Assembly (NCBI RefSeq): GCF_000222585.1
Contig: NZ_AFWE01000218.1
Location: 40,306-104,305 of the forward strand
Source: Vibrio scophthalmi LMG 19158
GTDB taxonomy: Bacteria > Pseudomonadota > Gammaproteobacteria > Enterobacterales > Vibrionaceae
Length of the DNA: 64,000 bases
Direction of reading: 5' to 3'
The number at the start of each line of letters is the position of its first letter. The first letter of the stretch is position 1. Of the stretch, positions 45,739-54,493 are shown piece after piece. Both the position numbers and the translations under genes were made by a program. Below the pieces are notes generated by a model. That model made no database searches, was not told where the DNA came from, and saw only the letters and a program-made list of their open reading frames with translations.

Positions 45739-46860
45739 TTACTGTTCAGCAGGTGATTCGATACGCACCGGCACACCGTTACGAATACGCTGTAGCCCCT
45801 GAGTGATCACCACTTCCTCGCCATTGAGACCGTTTTTGATCACGATGCCTTGCTCTAATTGGCGACCCAACTCAACATTGCGACGTTCCGCGACATTACC
45901 CTCAGCAACCAACATAACGAAGTGACCTTCTAAGTCCGTTTGAACCGCACGGCGCGGTACTACTAAAACGTCCGTCGGCACTTTTTCACGCAATTCGACG
46001 CGGACATGCTGTCCTGGGAGTAAGCGATAATCTGGATTTGGTACGATAGCACGCATCGCTAACGTCCCGGTTGCAAGATCAATTCGGTTACCAAGAAAAT
46101 CAAGCGAACCTAGATGACCAAACGGCTGTCCATTTTCTAGAATGACCTGCACTTCAACCGCATCGGCATTTTCACTACCATCCCCTTTGACGCTATCCAT
46201 ACCCATCTCTAAGCGCTCACGCTCACTAACACTAAACATGGTATGCACAGGATCAAGACTGACTAACGTGGTTAAGATGCCAGATTGAGGTGAGACAAGA
46301 TCACCAGTACTTACTTTGCTAGAGCTAATTCGCCCAGCGAAAGGCGCTTTAATTTGAGTATAAGAAAGGGTGACTTCTGCTAATTTTAATTGTGCTTGCG
46401 ACGATTCCACTAAGGCTTCTGCGCCAAGCAATTGCGCGGTCAAGTTATCAAATTCAGATTGAGAAATACTGCCTTTAGGCAAAAGGTTTTTACCACGATT
46501 AAAATCTAACTGTGCCTTCTTAAGGTTAGCATTGGCTTGAGCAACACTGGCTTTGGCAGCAGCCAACTGTGCTTCAAATGAAGAAGGTTCAATAGAATAA
46601 AGTAGCTGTCCAGTTTCAACCATTTGCCCTTCATCGAAATGACGTTCTTTTAGATAACCTGAAACTTGGGCGGTAATATTGGTGTCTTCAACCGCTTGAA
46701 CACGGCCAATATAAGACTTACTTTGTTGATGAGAGGTACTAAGAACGGGCTCAGCTGCGACTAAAGAGGACGGTGGTTGTTTTGAGGCGTTGCCGGACTC
46801 ACCACAACCCACTAATACCAGTGAGCTCAGGATAACCGAGGCCAAAATTGTTTTTTTCAT
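45739..46860 (-). CDS. RND efflux periplasmic adaptor lipoprotein (AcrA-like)
   Basis: Membrane-fusion protein linking the RND pump to TolC. The 373 residues start with a lipoprotein signal ending VLVGC, so it is anchored by its N-terminal Cys. A lipoyl-like half motif is in DTNITAQVSGYLKERHFDEGQ, a coiled-coil hairpin follows (about 95-170), then the second lipoyl half (IKAPFAGRISSSKVSTGDLV), beta-barrel and membrane-proximal domains. The ATG at 46860 is preferred over a TTG two codons earlier. It is transcribed with the pump downstream; no TetR repressor is adjacent. Confidence 0.92.
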   Translation of the reverse strand: MKKTILASVILSSLVLVGCGESGNASKQPPSSLVAAEPVLSTSHQQSKSYIGRVQAVEDTNITAQVSGYLKERHFDEGQMVETGQLLYSIEPSSFEAQLAAAKASVAQANANLKKAQLDFNRGKNLLPKGSISQSEFDNLTAQLLGAEALVESSQAQLKLAEVTLSYTQIKAPFAGRISSSKVSTGDLVSPQSGILTTLVSLDPVHTMFSVSERERLEMGMDSVKGDGSENADAVEVQVILENGQPFGHLGSLDFLGNRIDLATGTLAMRAIVPNPDYRLLPGQHVRVELREKVPTDVLVVPRRAVQTDLEGHFVMLVAEGNVAERRNVELGRQLEQGIVIKNGLNGEEVVITQGLQRIRNGVPVRIESPAEQ

Positions 46861-46959
46861 GGTCAATACCGTTAGATAAGTGGCTATAATTACAGTAACT
46901 TACCCAACGGTACATGGTTTAATGTCCGAACAACATCAAGACAGCGCTTTGAATTTGTT

Positions 46960-47520
46960 TCAATCTGTTTCTGCGGTAGAGATCAAACTATTTGATAGAA
47001 TGTTCAATAGCTGTTTTGGCGAAGACCAAGTGTAGACCAATTCAGGTACTTGGTTGCCGCAAGGCGCGTCCCACAACCTCTCTAGTGAATTCTCGCCACC
47101 AAGATGTTCATAGAAATCGACCGCTTGGCCATTTTTAGCCATCACTTCTAGATAGACGCCAGTATCAGCAAAGTGTTGATCAATCCATTTAGCCGTTTCG
47201 GCGATTAACTTCGCCCCTAAACCTTGGCCACGATAGCGACCATCAATATGCAATGCATCGATAATCGTCCCTTTGTCATAGTCATGATTACCGAAAGCAC
47301 AGATAAATCCACACAATTGGCCATCATCCTCTGCAATCAACACATGCTGATTAAAAGGTGGGTTTATAAGACGAGTTTGCCAGATAACCAGACGGTCATC
47401 GATAACGTCATGATCGAGGTAGTTTGCCCCTAATATCCCTTGATAATAGGTCTGCCAACTTTGCGCGTGCAAATGCGCAATACGTTCGTAGTCTTTATAT
47501 TCAGCTACTTTAATTTCCAT
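46960..47520 (-). CDS. GNAT-family N-acetyltransferase
   Basis: A 186-residue acetyl-CoA-dependent acetyltransferase. The acetyl-CoA pyrophosphate-binding motif A is DGRYRGQGLGAKLI (about 93-106), followed by motif B with YLEVMAKNGQAVDFYEHLGG. The N-terminal part (EYKDYERIAHLHAQSWQTYY) is typical of a subgroup with unknown small-molecule substrates. AGGAAC precedes the ATG by six bases. It ends 99 bp before the RND adaptor, and may or may not be cotranscribed. Confidence 0.87.
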   Translation of the reverse strand: MEIKVAEYKDYERIAHLHAQSWQTYYQGILGANYLDHDVIDDRLVIWQTRLINPPFNQHVLIAEDDGQLCGFICAFGNHDYDKGTIIDALHIDGRYRGQGLGAKLIAETAKWIDQHFADTGVYLEVMAKNGQAVDFYEHLGGENSLERLWDAPCGNQVPELVYTWSSPKQLLNILSNSLISTAETD

Positions 47521-47639
47521 TGCTAGTTCCTTATTACTTCCTGTAAGGATTCCGTTCCTTATCCATACTATGCATTAACAGACGAAAAGCAAAACATTCT
47601 AAAACAATTTACCATCACAATTTGAAACAACAGTGATTT

Positions 47640-47683
47640 GACTTACACGTGTACGCTGATAATCTAGCGCACAACTGTTCGCT
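47640..47683 (+). promoter_or_regulatory. Two FabR-like palindromes before the desaturase gene
   Basis: The E. coli FabR operator, as I recall it, is AGCGTACACGTGTTCGCT. Box 1 at 47640-47657, read on the minus strand, matches 14 of 18 positions. Box 2 at 47666-47683, AGCGCACAACTGTTCGCT, matches 15 of 18. TTGACT at 47638-47643 could be a -35 element, placing both boxes across the promoter. Repression of the desaturase by FabR in response to unsaturated acyl-CoA/ACP is the inference. Confidence 0.6.
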
Positions 47684-47697
47684 AAAAGGATATTTTA

Positions 47698-48825
47698 ATG
47701 CGTCACTCTGTCAAACCACCCATAATCTGGCTTAATGTATTGTTATTCCTCATTACATTTATCGCCGCAATTATTGCCGTACCTTGGTATGGTATGGCGC
47801 AGGGTTATCAAGCTGAGCACTGGTTATGGTTACTGGTTGCATTTTCGTTCTGCAATCTTTCAATTACTGCTGGCTATCACCGTTTGTGGTCACACAAAAC
47901 TTATCAAGCCCACCCTGCTTTACGGATGATTTTTGCTATCGGTGGTGCTTTCGCACTGCAAAACAGCGCTTTACATTGGAGCTCTGACCATCGAATTCAT
48001 CACAAGCACGTCGACAAGAACGACGTAGATCCATACTCTGCCAAACGTGGTCTGTGGTTTTCTCATATTGGCTGGATGCTGAGACACTACAACAAAGAGA
48101 GCTACCACGATTACGGTAACTGCCGTGATTTGCAAAAAGACTGGGTCGTAATGTGGCAACACAAATATTACTTATTACTCGCCATCGCGACCAATATAGG
48201 CATTCCACTGGCGCTTGGCCTTGTCTATCATGATATTGCGGGCATGTTATTGATTGTTGGCGTATTACGTTTAGTCCTAAGTCACCATACAACCTTTTTT
48301 ATCAACTCATTGGCACACGTATGGGGATCTCAACCTTATACTGACAAAAACACGGCACGTGACAACGGAATTCTCGCAGTGCTGACCTTTGGTGAGGGCT
48401 ACCATAACTTCCATCACATCTTTGAAAATGATTATCGTAATGGTATTTATTGGTGGCAGTATGATCCGACTAAATGGTTCATTAAGAGCTCACAATGGTT
48501 AGGACTTGCCGATAAATTACGTACTACTCCCAAACTAAAAATTGAACAAGCTAAAGCGAAACAAGCATTGAAGAAAGCACTTGAAAAAATTGAAGATCGC
48601 CCTGACATGCAACACCTTAAGCAAGCGCTAAACGACGAGTTTGAATTGTTAGTTGGTAAAATAAAAGACTATTACGAGCTGAAACGACAGCTGGTGGAAC
48701 ATAAACGCAGCGGACTGGTGGCTAAATATGAGCACTCTTTGCTTTTGATTCGCTATCGTCAAATTAAAGCTGAGCGCAAAGCGCTGCAGAAGAACTGGCA
48801 ACTGATGTTAACCCATTGCTACTAG
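47698..48825 (+). CDS. Membrane fatty-acid (acyl-CoA) desaturase
   Basis: Di-iron integral-membrane desaturase, probably delta-9, introducing a double bond into saturated acyl chains using oxygen. The 375 residues show the three His boxes in order: HRLWSH (61-66), HRIHHKH (98-104) and HNFHH (236-240). Hydrophobic helix pairs flank them (about 10-55 and 155-190). The C-terminal 100 residues are charged and helical (LKIEQAKAKQALKKALEK), a common extension in Vibrio and Shewanella homologues. The FabR-like boxes upstream fit a role in membrane fluidity. A terminator follows. Confidence 0.92.
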   Translation: MRHSVKPPIIWLNVLLFLITFIAAIIAVPWYGMAQGYQAEHWLWLLVAFSFCNLSITAGYHRLWSHKTYQAHPALRMIFAIGGAFALQNSALHWSSDHRIHHKHVDKNDVDPYSAKRGLWFSHIGWMLRHYNKESYHDYGNCRDLQKDWVVMWQHKYYLLLAIATNIGIPLALGLVYHDIAGMLLIVGVLRLVLSHHTTFFINSLAHVWGSQPYTDKNTARDNGILAVLTFGEGYHNFHHIFENDYRNGIYWWQYDPTKWFIKSSQWLGLADKLRTTPKLKIEQAKAKQALKKALEKIEDRPDMQHLKQALNDEFELLVGKIKDYYELKRQLVEHKRSGLVAKYEHSLLLIRYRQIKAERKALQKNWQLMLTHCY

Positions 48826-49197
48826 CCAACCAGTGCGTTTTAAAACACGATACAATTTCATTGATGAGACTCGTTAATGAATAAACACGAGGGAGCGATT
48901 TTCGCTCCCTCGTGTTTTCAGTGAGCATCATCACACTGATAAGCTGAGAACTCATTGCTATTTTCGTGTCATTAATAGCAATTTTGGAAATAGTGAACAT
49001 CATTTATCGTCATAAACACAAAGCTAAATTCGATTAACTCTCTGAAAAATAATGAATCCTTCCTCTCCTAGTAAAAGCACGTCCTCTCTTTGATCCTATG
49101 CTGAGAACATCTCGCTAGCTCATCCCCACAATTGTTATTACACTGTGAAGCGGAACAAAGTTGATCATTGTATATTTACAGCGAGACAAGGAAGTCT
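48826..49197. other. Intergenic region before D-lactate dehydrogenase
   Basis: 372 bp holding the desaturase terminator (48883-48917) and then the dld promoter region. No further gene or named operator is visible. Confidence 0.5.
48883..48917 (+). terminator. Rho-independent terminator of the desaturase gene
   Basis: AAACACGAGGGAGCGA and its exact complement flank a three-T loop, a 16-bp stem ending TTTT. Very strong. Confidence 0.9.
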
Positions 49198-50901
49198 ATG
49201 AATAACCAAGCGTTAATTGAAAAATTTATTCGTATTGTTGGCACAGAAAACGTATTGACTCACGAAAAGAAAACAGAATATTACCGCTCTGGCTTTCGCT
49301 CTGGTCAGGGCAAGGCACTGGCTGTATTGTTCCCTAGTTCACTAGTTGAGCAATGGCAGCTACTGCAAACTGCGGTGGCTGCCAACTGCATCATTATTAT
49401 GCAGGCAGCAAAAACCGGTTTAACCGAAGGCTCTGCCCCCAGTGGCGATGATTACGATCGCGAAGTGGTGGTCATCAATATTACTCGTATTAAAACGCTG
49501 CATTTAATTAATGATGGCGCACAAATTATCAGCCTACCTGGTGTCAGTCTTCACCAGTTGGATAAGCGTTTAAAATCGGTCAATCGAGCTCCCCACTCTG
49601 TGATCGGGTCTTCGACGATTGGCGCGACAGTCGTTGGCGGTATTGCCAATAATTCAGGCGGCGCCCTAGTGAAAAGAGGCCCCGCCTACACGGAACTAGC
49701 GCTTTTCGCCCGCGTCACTAAAGAAGGTCAATTAGAGCTCGTTAATCACCTTGGCATCAACGATCTTGGTGAAACACCGGAGCAAATCCTCGCGAATGTT
49801 GAACAGGGAAATTTTGCCGCAAGCTCAATCGAAAACGGGGATGCCATGGCTTCTGATCATGAATATGAACAACGCGTTCGTGATATTAATGCCGAAACCC
49901 CATCACGCTTTAATGCTGACTCACGTAGGCTTTTTGAGTCCAGTGGTTGTGCTGGCAAACTGGCGGTGTTTGCTGTCCGAGTTGATACCTATCCGATACC
50001 CAGCAAAGAACAACTTTTTTATATCGGCTGTAACGATGCAGACAAACTGACCACACTGCGCCGCGATATGCTGAGTCAATTCGAAAACCTGCCTGAGATG
50101 GGTGAATACATGCATCGTGATATTTTCAATTTGGCGGAAAAATACGGTAAAGATGTATTCTTGTCTATTCACCATTTAGGCACTGACAATTTACCTAAGT
50201 TCTTTTCACTCAAGGCGAAAGTCGAGTCCATACTAAAACGGGTTCCATTTGTCTCTAACGACCTGCCTGATCTTGCGCTCTATTGGCTCAGTAAATTATT
50301 CCCCCAGCATTTGCCAGCCAGAATGTTGCAATTCAGAGACCAATACCAGCACCATTTGATTTTAAAAATGAGTGATGATGGTATTCGAGAAGCGAAACAG
50401 TACCTTGAGAATGTGTGGTCAGAGCAAGAAGAATGCGATTATTTTGAATGTACCGCCGATGAGGGCAAAAAAGCCTTACTACATCGCTTTGCCGCGGCAG
50501 GAGCTGCAATTCGATATGAAGCCGTACATTCTAATGAAGTGGAAGATATATTAGCACTGGATATTGCCTTACGACGTAACGACATTGATTGGGTCGAACA
50601 ACTGCCAGAAGAGATCACCAATGAATTGGTGGTCGGACTCTATTATGGCCACTTTATGTGTCATGTCTTCCATCAAGACTACATTTTCAAAAAAGGCACT
50701 AATACAAAGAAAATGAAAGCACTGATGTTAAAACTGCTCACCGAAAAAGGGGCAAAATACCCCGCGGAGCATAATGTCGGGCATCTCTATGAAGCAGAAC
50801 AGCAACTACAAGAATTTTATCACTCGCTCGACCCAACCAACACCTTCAACCCGGGTATCGGCAAGATGAGCAAATTCAAACGTAACTGTAATTGCTGTTA
50901 A
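49198..50901 (+). CDS. dld: Quinone-dependent D-lactate dehydrogenase
   Basis: FAD-linked peripheral membrane enzyme that oxidises D-lactate to pyruvate and passes electrons to quinone. From the ATG at 49198 (AAGGA upstream) it has 567 residues, like E. coli Dld (571). The FAD-binding PCMH domain covers about 30-230 (AKTGLTEGSAPSGDDYDREV, VIGSSTIGATVVGGIANNSGG). The C-terminal half holds the Dld membrane-binding and cap regions, and AEHNVGHLYEAE near the end matches the family. Single gene. Confidence 0.93.
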   Translation: MNNQALIEKFIRIVGTENVLTHEKKTEYYRSGFRSGQGKALAVLFPSSLVEQWQLLQTAVAANCIIIMQAAKTGLTEGSAPSGDDYDREVVVINITRIKTLHLINDGAQIISLPGVSLHQLDKRLKSVNRAPHSVIGSSTIGATVVGGIANNSGGALVKRGPAYTELALFARVTKEGQLELVNHLGINDLGETPEQILANVEQGNFAASSIENGDAMASDHEYEQRVRDINAETPSRFNADSRRLFESSGCAGKLAVFAVRVDTYPIPSKEQLFYIGCNDADKLTTLRRDMLSQFENLPEMGEYMHRDIFNLAEKYGKDVFLSIHHLGTDNLPKFFSLKAKVESILKRVPFVSNDLPDLALYWLSKLFPQHLPARMLQFRDQYQHHLILKMSDDGIREAKQYLENVWSEQEECDYFECTADEGKKALLHRFAAAGAAIRYEAVHSNEVEDILALDIALRRNDIDWVEQLPEEITNELVVGLYYGHFMCHVFHQDYIFKKGTNTKKMKALMLKLLTEKGAKYPAEHNVGHLYEAEQQLQEFYHSLDPTNTFNPGIGKMSKFKRNCNCC

Positions 50902-51006
50902 CTATACAGGGTTCATTTAGTAGATATTATCCACCAAATGAACAGCGAGCTAGTTAGAACAAGGAGTTATCGCCTAGTGCATTCCGTACCGGGCTTACTC
51001 GCGTGC

Positions 51007-51429
51007 TTAAAATCGAAAACCCGCCCCGACAAAGAAATTGCTGTTATCGCTAAACTCTTCATCTGCTTTTTTGTAGCCTGCTTTTAGATGAAAAAACGGT
51101 AGAAGATATCGAACTTCGCCACCATAGACGATACCAGAGCCTATCTGTTGAGTGAACTTATGCAAACCAACAATTGGTGACACATACACTGACCGCCCTA
51201 GATGAAAAGAAGGTTTGATATTTACACCATATGAATAAGTATCATCATTATAACGGCTGTATTCCAGTTCATAGCCAAAATCTAACACATTGTCTGCCTT
51301 GAACTGAAAGCCATATAGAATCGACCCCTTTGTTTCATTTAGAAAAGAGTCAACATCTAGATAAAGGTAATCACTTGCTATTGCTGGCGTGCTCATGCCC
51401 AAGAAGCTGATTAAGAGCCATTTTTTCAT
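51007..51429 (-). CDS. Small outer-membrane beta-barrel protein, unknown
   Basis: A 140-residue protein with a signal peptide (residues about 1-19, ending PAIAS). The mature part alternates hydrophobic and polar residues in short strands (ILYGFQFKAD, YGVNIKPSFHLG, SIVYGGEVRYLL-like segments) and ends in Phe (FVGAGFRF), the C-terminal signature of BAM-inserted barrels. Size suggests eight strands, like OmpX or PagP, but no specific family is recognised. Its ATG (51427-51429) overlaps the stop of the preceding gene by one base, giving TAATG, so it is translationally coupled to the ClpP-like lipoprotein. Confidence 0.75.
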   Translation of the reverse strand: MKKWLLISFLGMSTPAIASDYLYLDVDSFLNETKGSILYGFQFKADNVLDFGYELEYSRYNDDTYSYGVNIKPSFHLGRSVYVSPIVGLHKFTQQIGSGIVYGGEVRYLLPFFHLKAGYKKADEEFSDNSNFFVGAGFRF

Positions 51430-52034
51430 TACTTCATAAATCCATATTTTCGTAGCTCTTCCATCGACATGTAATGCATGTCGTTTGCACACGCAGCCTC
51501 AAGAGTAAACCAATAGAAATCGCGGTTGACACCAATATCGGTGTAATAATCGAGATAGCGATTGTGTTCTTGATGATCTCTAGGTAAATCTTTACCTTCT
51601 AAATCCACGCCCGCAGACCAGCTATGCACACCGATTTTTGCCCCCGGCTCGACGGTACGGTTCACACCAGCCAAAAATAGGTCAGTACCACCTGATGCAA
51701 TGTGACCAGTTTTGGCAATATAGCTGTCTAATCCGTACTCTCTTATCCTATAAGCCAGATCGATGTTAGTCTCATCATCGGCTGAACCATCAATACTCTC
51801 GAAAACAAGCATCTGAATGTGTGGATGCTGCGATATCATGTTTTCAAAAGCATCAAGCGATCCGTCACATACAACACCTGAAAGATAAGCAGTGTCATTT
51901 TTAATTTTAAATGTTAGAGCTTCATCGCCATCAAGGCTAAACGAGCATTGTGACTGATAAACAGAATCATACTGAGGCGCTGCACAGCCAAAGAGTACTA
52001 AGAGAGCACCGCTAATTAGAGCGCTTTTCATCAT
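51429..52034 (-). CDS. Lipoprotein with ClpP-like fold and Ser/His pair
   Basis: A 201-residue lipoprotein (lipobox VLFGC, Cys17). It resembles the predicted periplasmic proteins of COG3904. The stretch GHIASGGTDLFLAG aligns without gaps to the ClpP active-site helix (GQAASMGAFLLTAG), placing a serine at 114 where ClpP has its nucleophile. EPGAKIGVHSW places His137 where ClpP has its catalytic His, 23 residues later (25 in ClpP). A Gly-containing ESIDGSADD could form the oxyanion turn. A third acid is not obvious. Hydrolase activity is inferred, not known. It starts two bases after the upstream lipoprotein and is the middle gene of three. Confidence 0.72.
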   Translation of the reverse strand: MMKSALISGALLVLFGCAAPQYDSVYQSQCSFSLDGDEALTFKIKNDTAYLSGVVCDGSLDAFENMISQHPHIQMLVFESIDGSADDETNIDLAYRIREYGLDSYIAKTGHIASGGTDLFLAGVNRTVEPGAKIGVHSWSAGVDLEGKDLPRDHQEHNRYLDYYTDIGVNRDFYWFTLEAACANDMHYMSMEELRKYGFMK

Positions 52035-52036
52035 AA

Positions 52037-52441
52037 TTAAAGCCCTAACCAACCTTTGATGGTATCGCCGTCAACTACGATGACATCTTTATCCGCGCTA
52101 ACTTCACTCTGGTCCGTGGTTTTCACATTTGCTTTATTGAAAGCTTTTTCACGGTCACGCCAATTAGGATCGTGAATGATCATAGGGACAGGAGTGTTAG
52201 ATGCATCGCGTCGAGTTCGTTCATCACGAGCCTTGTATTGACACGTTGCAGATTCCCAATCTTTTCCGCGCATCTGCATTTCCGTGCGAGCGTCTAGTTT
52301 AGACATTTCATCCACACCGTTGTACGCGATATCACACAGTTCAAATTCATTCGCTTCGACTAATTTCACATTGTGGTATTTGAGACTGCCACAACCAGCA
52401 AGTATTACGACTGACGCTGTAAGTAAAAATAGTTTTTCCAT
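52037..52441 (-). CDS. Small lipoprotein, unknown function
   Basis: A 134-residue lipoprotein with a signal peptide and lipobox ILAGC (Cys17). The mature domain is charged, with two further Cys (ELCDIAY and SATCQYKA) that could form a disulfide, and a C-terminal part rich in Asp and Val (DKDVIVVDGDTIKGWLG). No family recognised. It is the first gene of the three-gene envelope operon, and the residue after the lipidated Cys is Gly, consistent with the outer membrane. Confidence 0.75.
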   Translation of the reverse strand: MEKLFLLTASVVILAGCGSLKYHNVKLVEANEFELCDIAYNGVDEMSKLDARTEMQMRGKDWESATCQYKARDERTRRDASNTPVPMIIHDPNWRDREKAFNKANVKTTDQSEVSADKDVIVVDGDTIKGWLGL

Positions 52442-53004
52442 TATAAGAACACCTCATTGATTCAAACGCTTATGGTAACTTGATAGGATTAACTTGCCGA
52501 CTTCGAGCAAGAAGGCATACCCTCGCAAAATAACGTGAACGAAAGTCTAAGATGAATCGAACGACCGAAATGGTAATTCACATTCAAGTGATCGTGTGCA
52601 CGTTTTGATGAAAGTTAACATAAAACAACATCTTATTTATGAGACGCACGTAACAACCAATAACCCAAGAAAAACCATGACTGCATAGATATGCAATTTA
52701 AGAAACTATGCCGTTAAGATTTAATCGTCTAAATGGGATTCATTTTCTGACTTGATTGGATACGTTACCAATCATAGGGTTAGCGATTGTTTATTGAGAT
52801 AGAATATAGATAGACAAAACATGCATAAGCATCATAACGAGAAAATGACTAAATTACGTTTTGTTGCAATGCTAGATTACAGTTAGGGAAGTGTTCGAAA
52901 GCAGATAAACGAAAGGCTCCCCCAATGACACAAAAACGACATTGAATAGAGCCTTCATAAATGACACATCCAATTAAGTGACGTGTTTAAGGTACCGAAG
53001 AGGA
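52442..53004. other. 563-bp gap between the envelope operon and dbpA
   Basis: No convincing gene. It should hold the promoter for the leftward envelope operon on its left side. On the right, AAGGCTC (52913-52919) and GAGCCTT (52949-52955) pair around an inner CAATG/CATTG stem and probably end dbpA transcription. The rest is featureless AT-rich sequence. Confidence 0.5.
52913..52955 (-). terminator. Probable terminator of dbpA
   Basis: A 7-bp outer stem (AAGGCTC/GAGCCTT) with an inner 5-bp stem (CAATG/CATTG). On the minus strand it is followed by TTCGTTTATC; the T tract is modest. Confidence 0.5.
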
Positions 53005-54381
53005 TTACTTCATGATGCGCGCTTTAAACGCTTTACCTTTGATCTTGCCGTTTTGCAGCTGCTTCAAGGCACGATTTGCGACTGATTTTTCCACCGCAAC
53101 GTAAGAAACCATCGCTAGAATATTAATCTTACCGATGCATTTACCATCGATACCCGCTTCTTTGGTCAAAGAACCAAGGATATCACCTGCGCGTACTTTC
53201 AGTTTTTTACCACCAAGAATTTGAATCGTTGTCATTGCCGCATCAAACGGTTCACCCGCTGGGCGGTGAGGTAACGCTTCAGGCGCAATTTCAATGTCCA
53301 TGTACTCTTCAATCAAAGCCGTACGGTAGCCATCTTTGTCGCTGTAGAAGCTAAATGCTTGACCTTTTGAACCTGCGCGGCCAGTACGACCAATGCGGTG
53401 CACGTGTACTTCAGGATCGCGTGACAATTCAAAGTTAAATACCGCATCAAGGTTATCAACATCCAGACCGCGCGCAGCAACATCGGTCGCAACAAGAATG
53501 GAGATACTCTTGTTTGCAAACATGGTTAATGCTTGATCGCGTTCACGCTGCTCTAAATCACCGTGAAGTTCTGTAACACTAAAGCCACGATTGTGTAGTT
53601 CGTCAGCAACCGCCATTACTTCTTTCTTGGTGTTACAGAAGATCACTGATGATTCTGGGCGGTGCGCCATCAGCAACGTTTCTAATGCTTCGTCACGATC
53701 TTCCGTTGCATTGATTTTGTAGAAGTGCTGTTCAATGGTCGAAGTTTGGTGAGTTGATTCCACTTTAACCAGTTGTGGCGCCTTCATGATGCGAGAAGCG
53801 ATCGCCTCGATCTCTTTCGGGAAAGTCGCACTAAACAGAAGAGTTTGGCGCTGAGTAGGCGTTTGATCGATAATCGCATCAAGCGCATCTTGGAAGCCCA
53901 TGTCTAACATGCGATCTGCTTCATCCAGCACCAAAGTATTTAACTCTGACAAGTCAATACGATCGCGGCTAAGGTGATCAAGAATACGACCCGGAGTACC
54001 AACTAAAATATGCGCGCCATGTTCCAGAGAACCAATTTGCGGCCCCATTGGCATACCACCACACAACGTCAGCACTTTAATGTTATGAATACCACGCGCT
54101 AGAGTACGGATCTCTTTCGCTACTTGGTCAGCCAATTCGCGAGTTGGACACAGAACTAAAGATTGCACACGAAAACGTTTCACCTTTAGGTTTGAAAGCA
54201 AACCCAGCGCAAACGTCGCCGTTTTACCTGAACCTGTTTTACCTTGACCAATCACATCTTTACCTTCAAGAACGATAGGCAAGCTTTGTGCTTGGATTGG
54301 GGTCATTTGAGTGTAGCCCAATGAATCAAGGGTCGTTAGCAGCTCAGGCTGTAGTGGCAAAGATTTAAATGAATCGGTCAA
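53005..54381 (-). CDS. dbpA: ATP-dependent RNA helicase DbpA
   Basis: DEAD-box helicase that acts in 50S ribosome assembly and is guided by hairpin 92 of 23S rRNA. The 458 residues match E. coli DbpA (457). Motifs: GQGKTGSGKTATFALG (Walker A about 47-54), TPGRILDHL, VLDEADRMLDMGF, SATFP, ARGLDVDNL, HRIGRTGRAG. The C-terminal 75 residues form the RNA-binding domain (RAGDILGSLTKEAGIDGKCI) that separates DbpA from other DEAD proteins. It follows the folE terminator. Confidence 0.95.
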   Translation of the reverse strand: MTDSFKSLPLQPELLTTLDSLGYTQMTPIQAQSLPIVLEGKDVIGQGKTGSGKTATFALGLLSNLKVKRFRVQSLVLCPTRELADQVAKEIRTLARGIHNIKVLTLCGGMPMGPQIGSLEHGAHILVGTPGRILDHLSRDRIDLSELNTLVLDEADRMLDMGFQDALDAIIDQTPTQRQTLLFSATFPKEIEAIASRIMKAPQLVKVESTHQTSTIEQHFYKINATEDRDEALETLLMAHRPESSVIFCNTKKEVMAVADELHNRGFSVTELHGDLEQRERDQALTMFANKSISILVATDVAARGLDVDNLDAVFNFELSRDPEVHVHRIGRTGRAGSKGQAFSFYSDKDGYRTALIEEYMDIEIAPEALPHRPAGEPFDAAMTTIQILGGKKLKVRAGDILGSLTKEAGIDGKCIGKINILAMVSYVAVEKSVANRALKQLQNGKIKGKAFKARIMK

Positions 54382-54441
54382 AACTTATACTCGTCGTTTG
54401 TGTCTCTATGCACAGAGCATAGATGGAAAATAGCAAAATAA

Positions 54442-54469
54442 AAAAACCGCCTCTCTAGAAGCGGTTTTT
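54442..54469 (-). terminator. Rho-independent terminator of folE
   Basis: AAAAACCGC and GCGGTTTTT pair around TTCTAGAG-like bases; the minus strand continues TTTTTTTATTTT. It lies just past the folE stop. Confidence 0.85.
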
Positions 54470-54493
54470 ACAAAAAAGTCGTCTACCCTAAGG

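Noticed and set aside
50930-50943. Inverted repeat GTTCATTT/AAATGAAC after dld as a terminator
   Set aside because: The stem extends imperfectly to about 14 bp but lacks a T tract, so termination is not supported.
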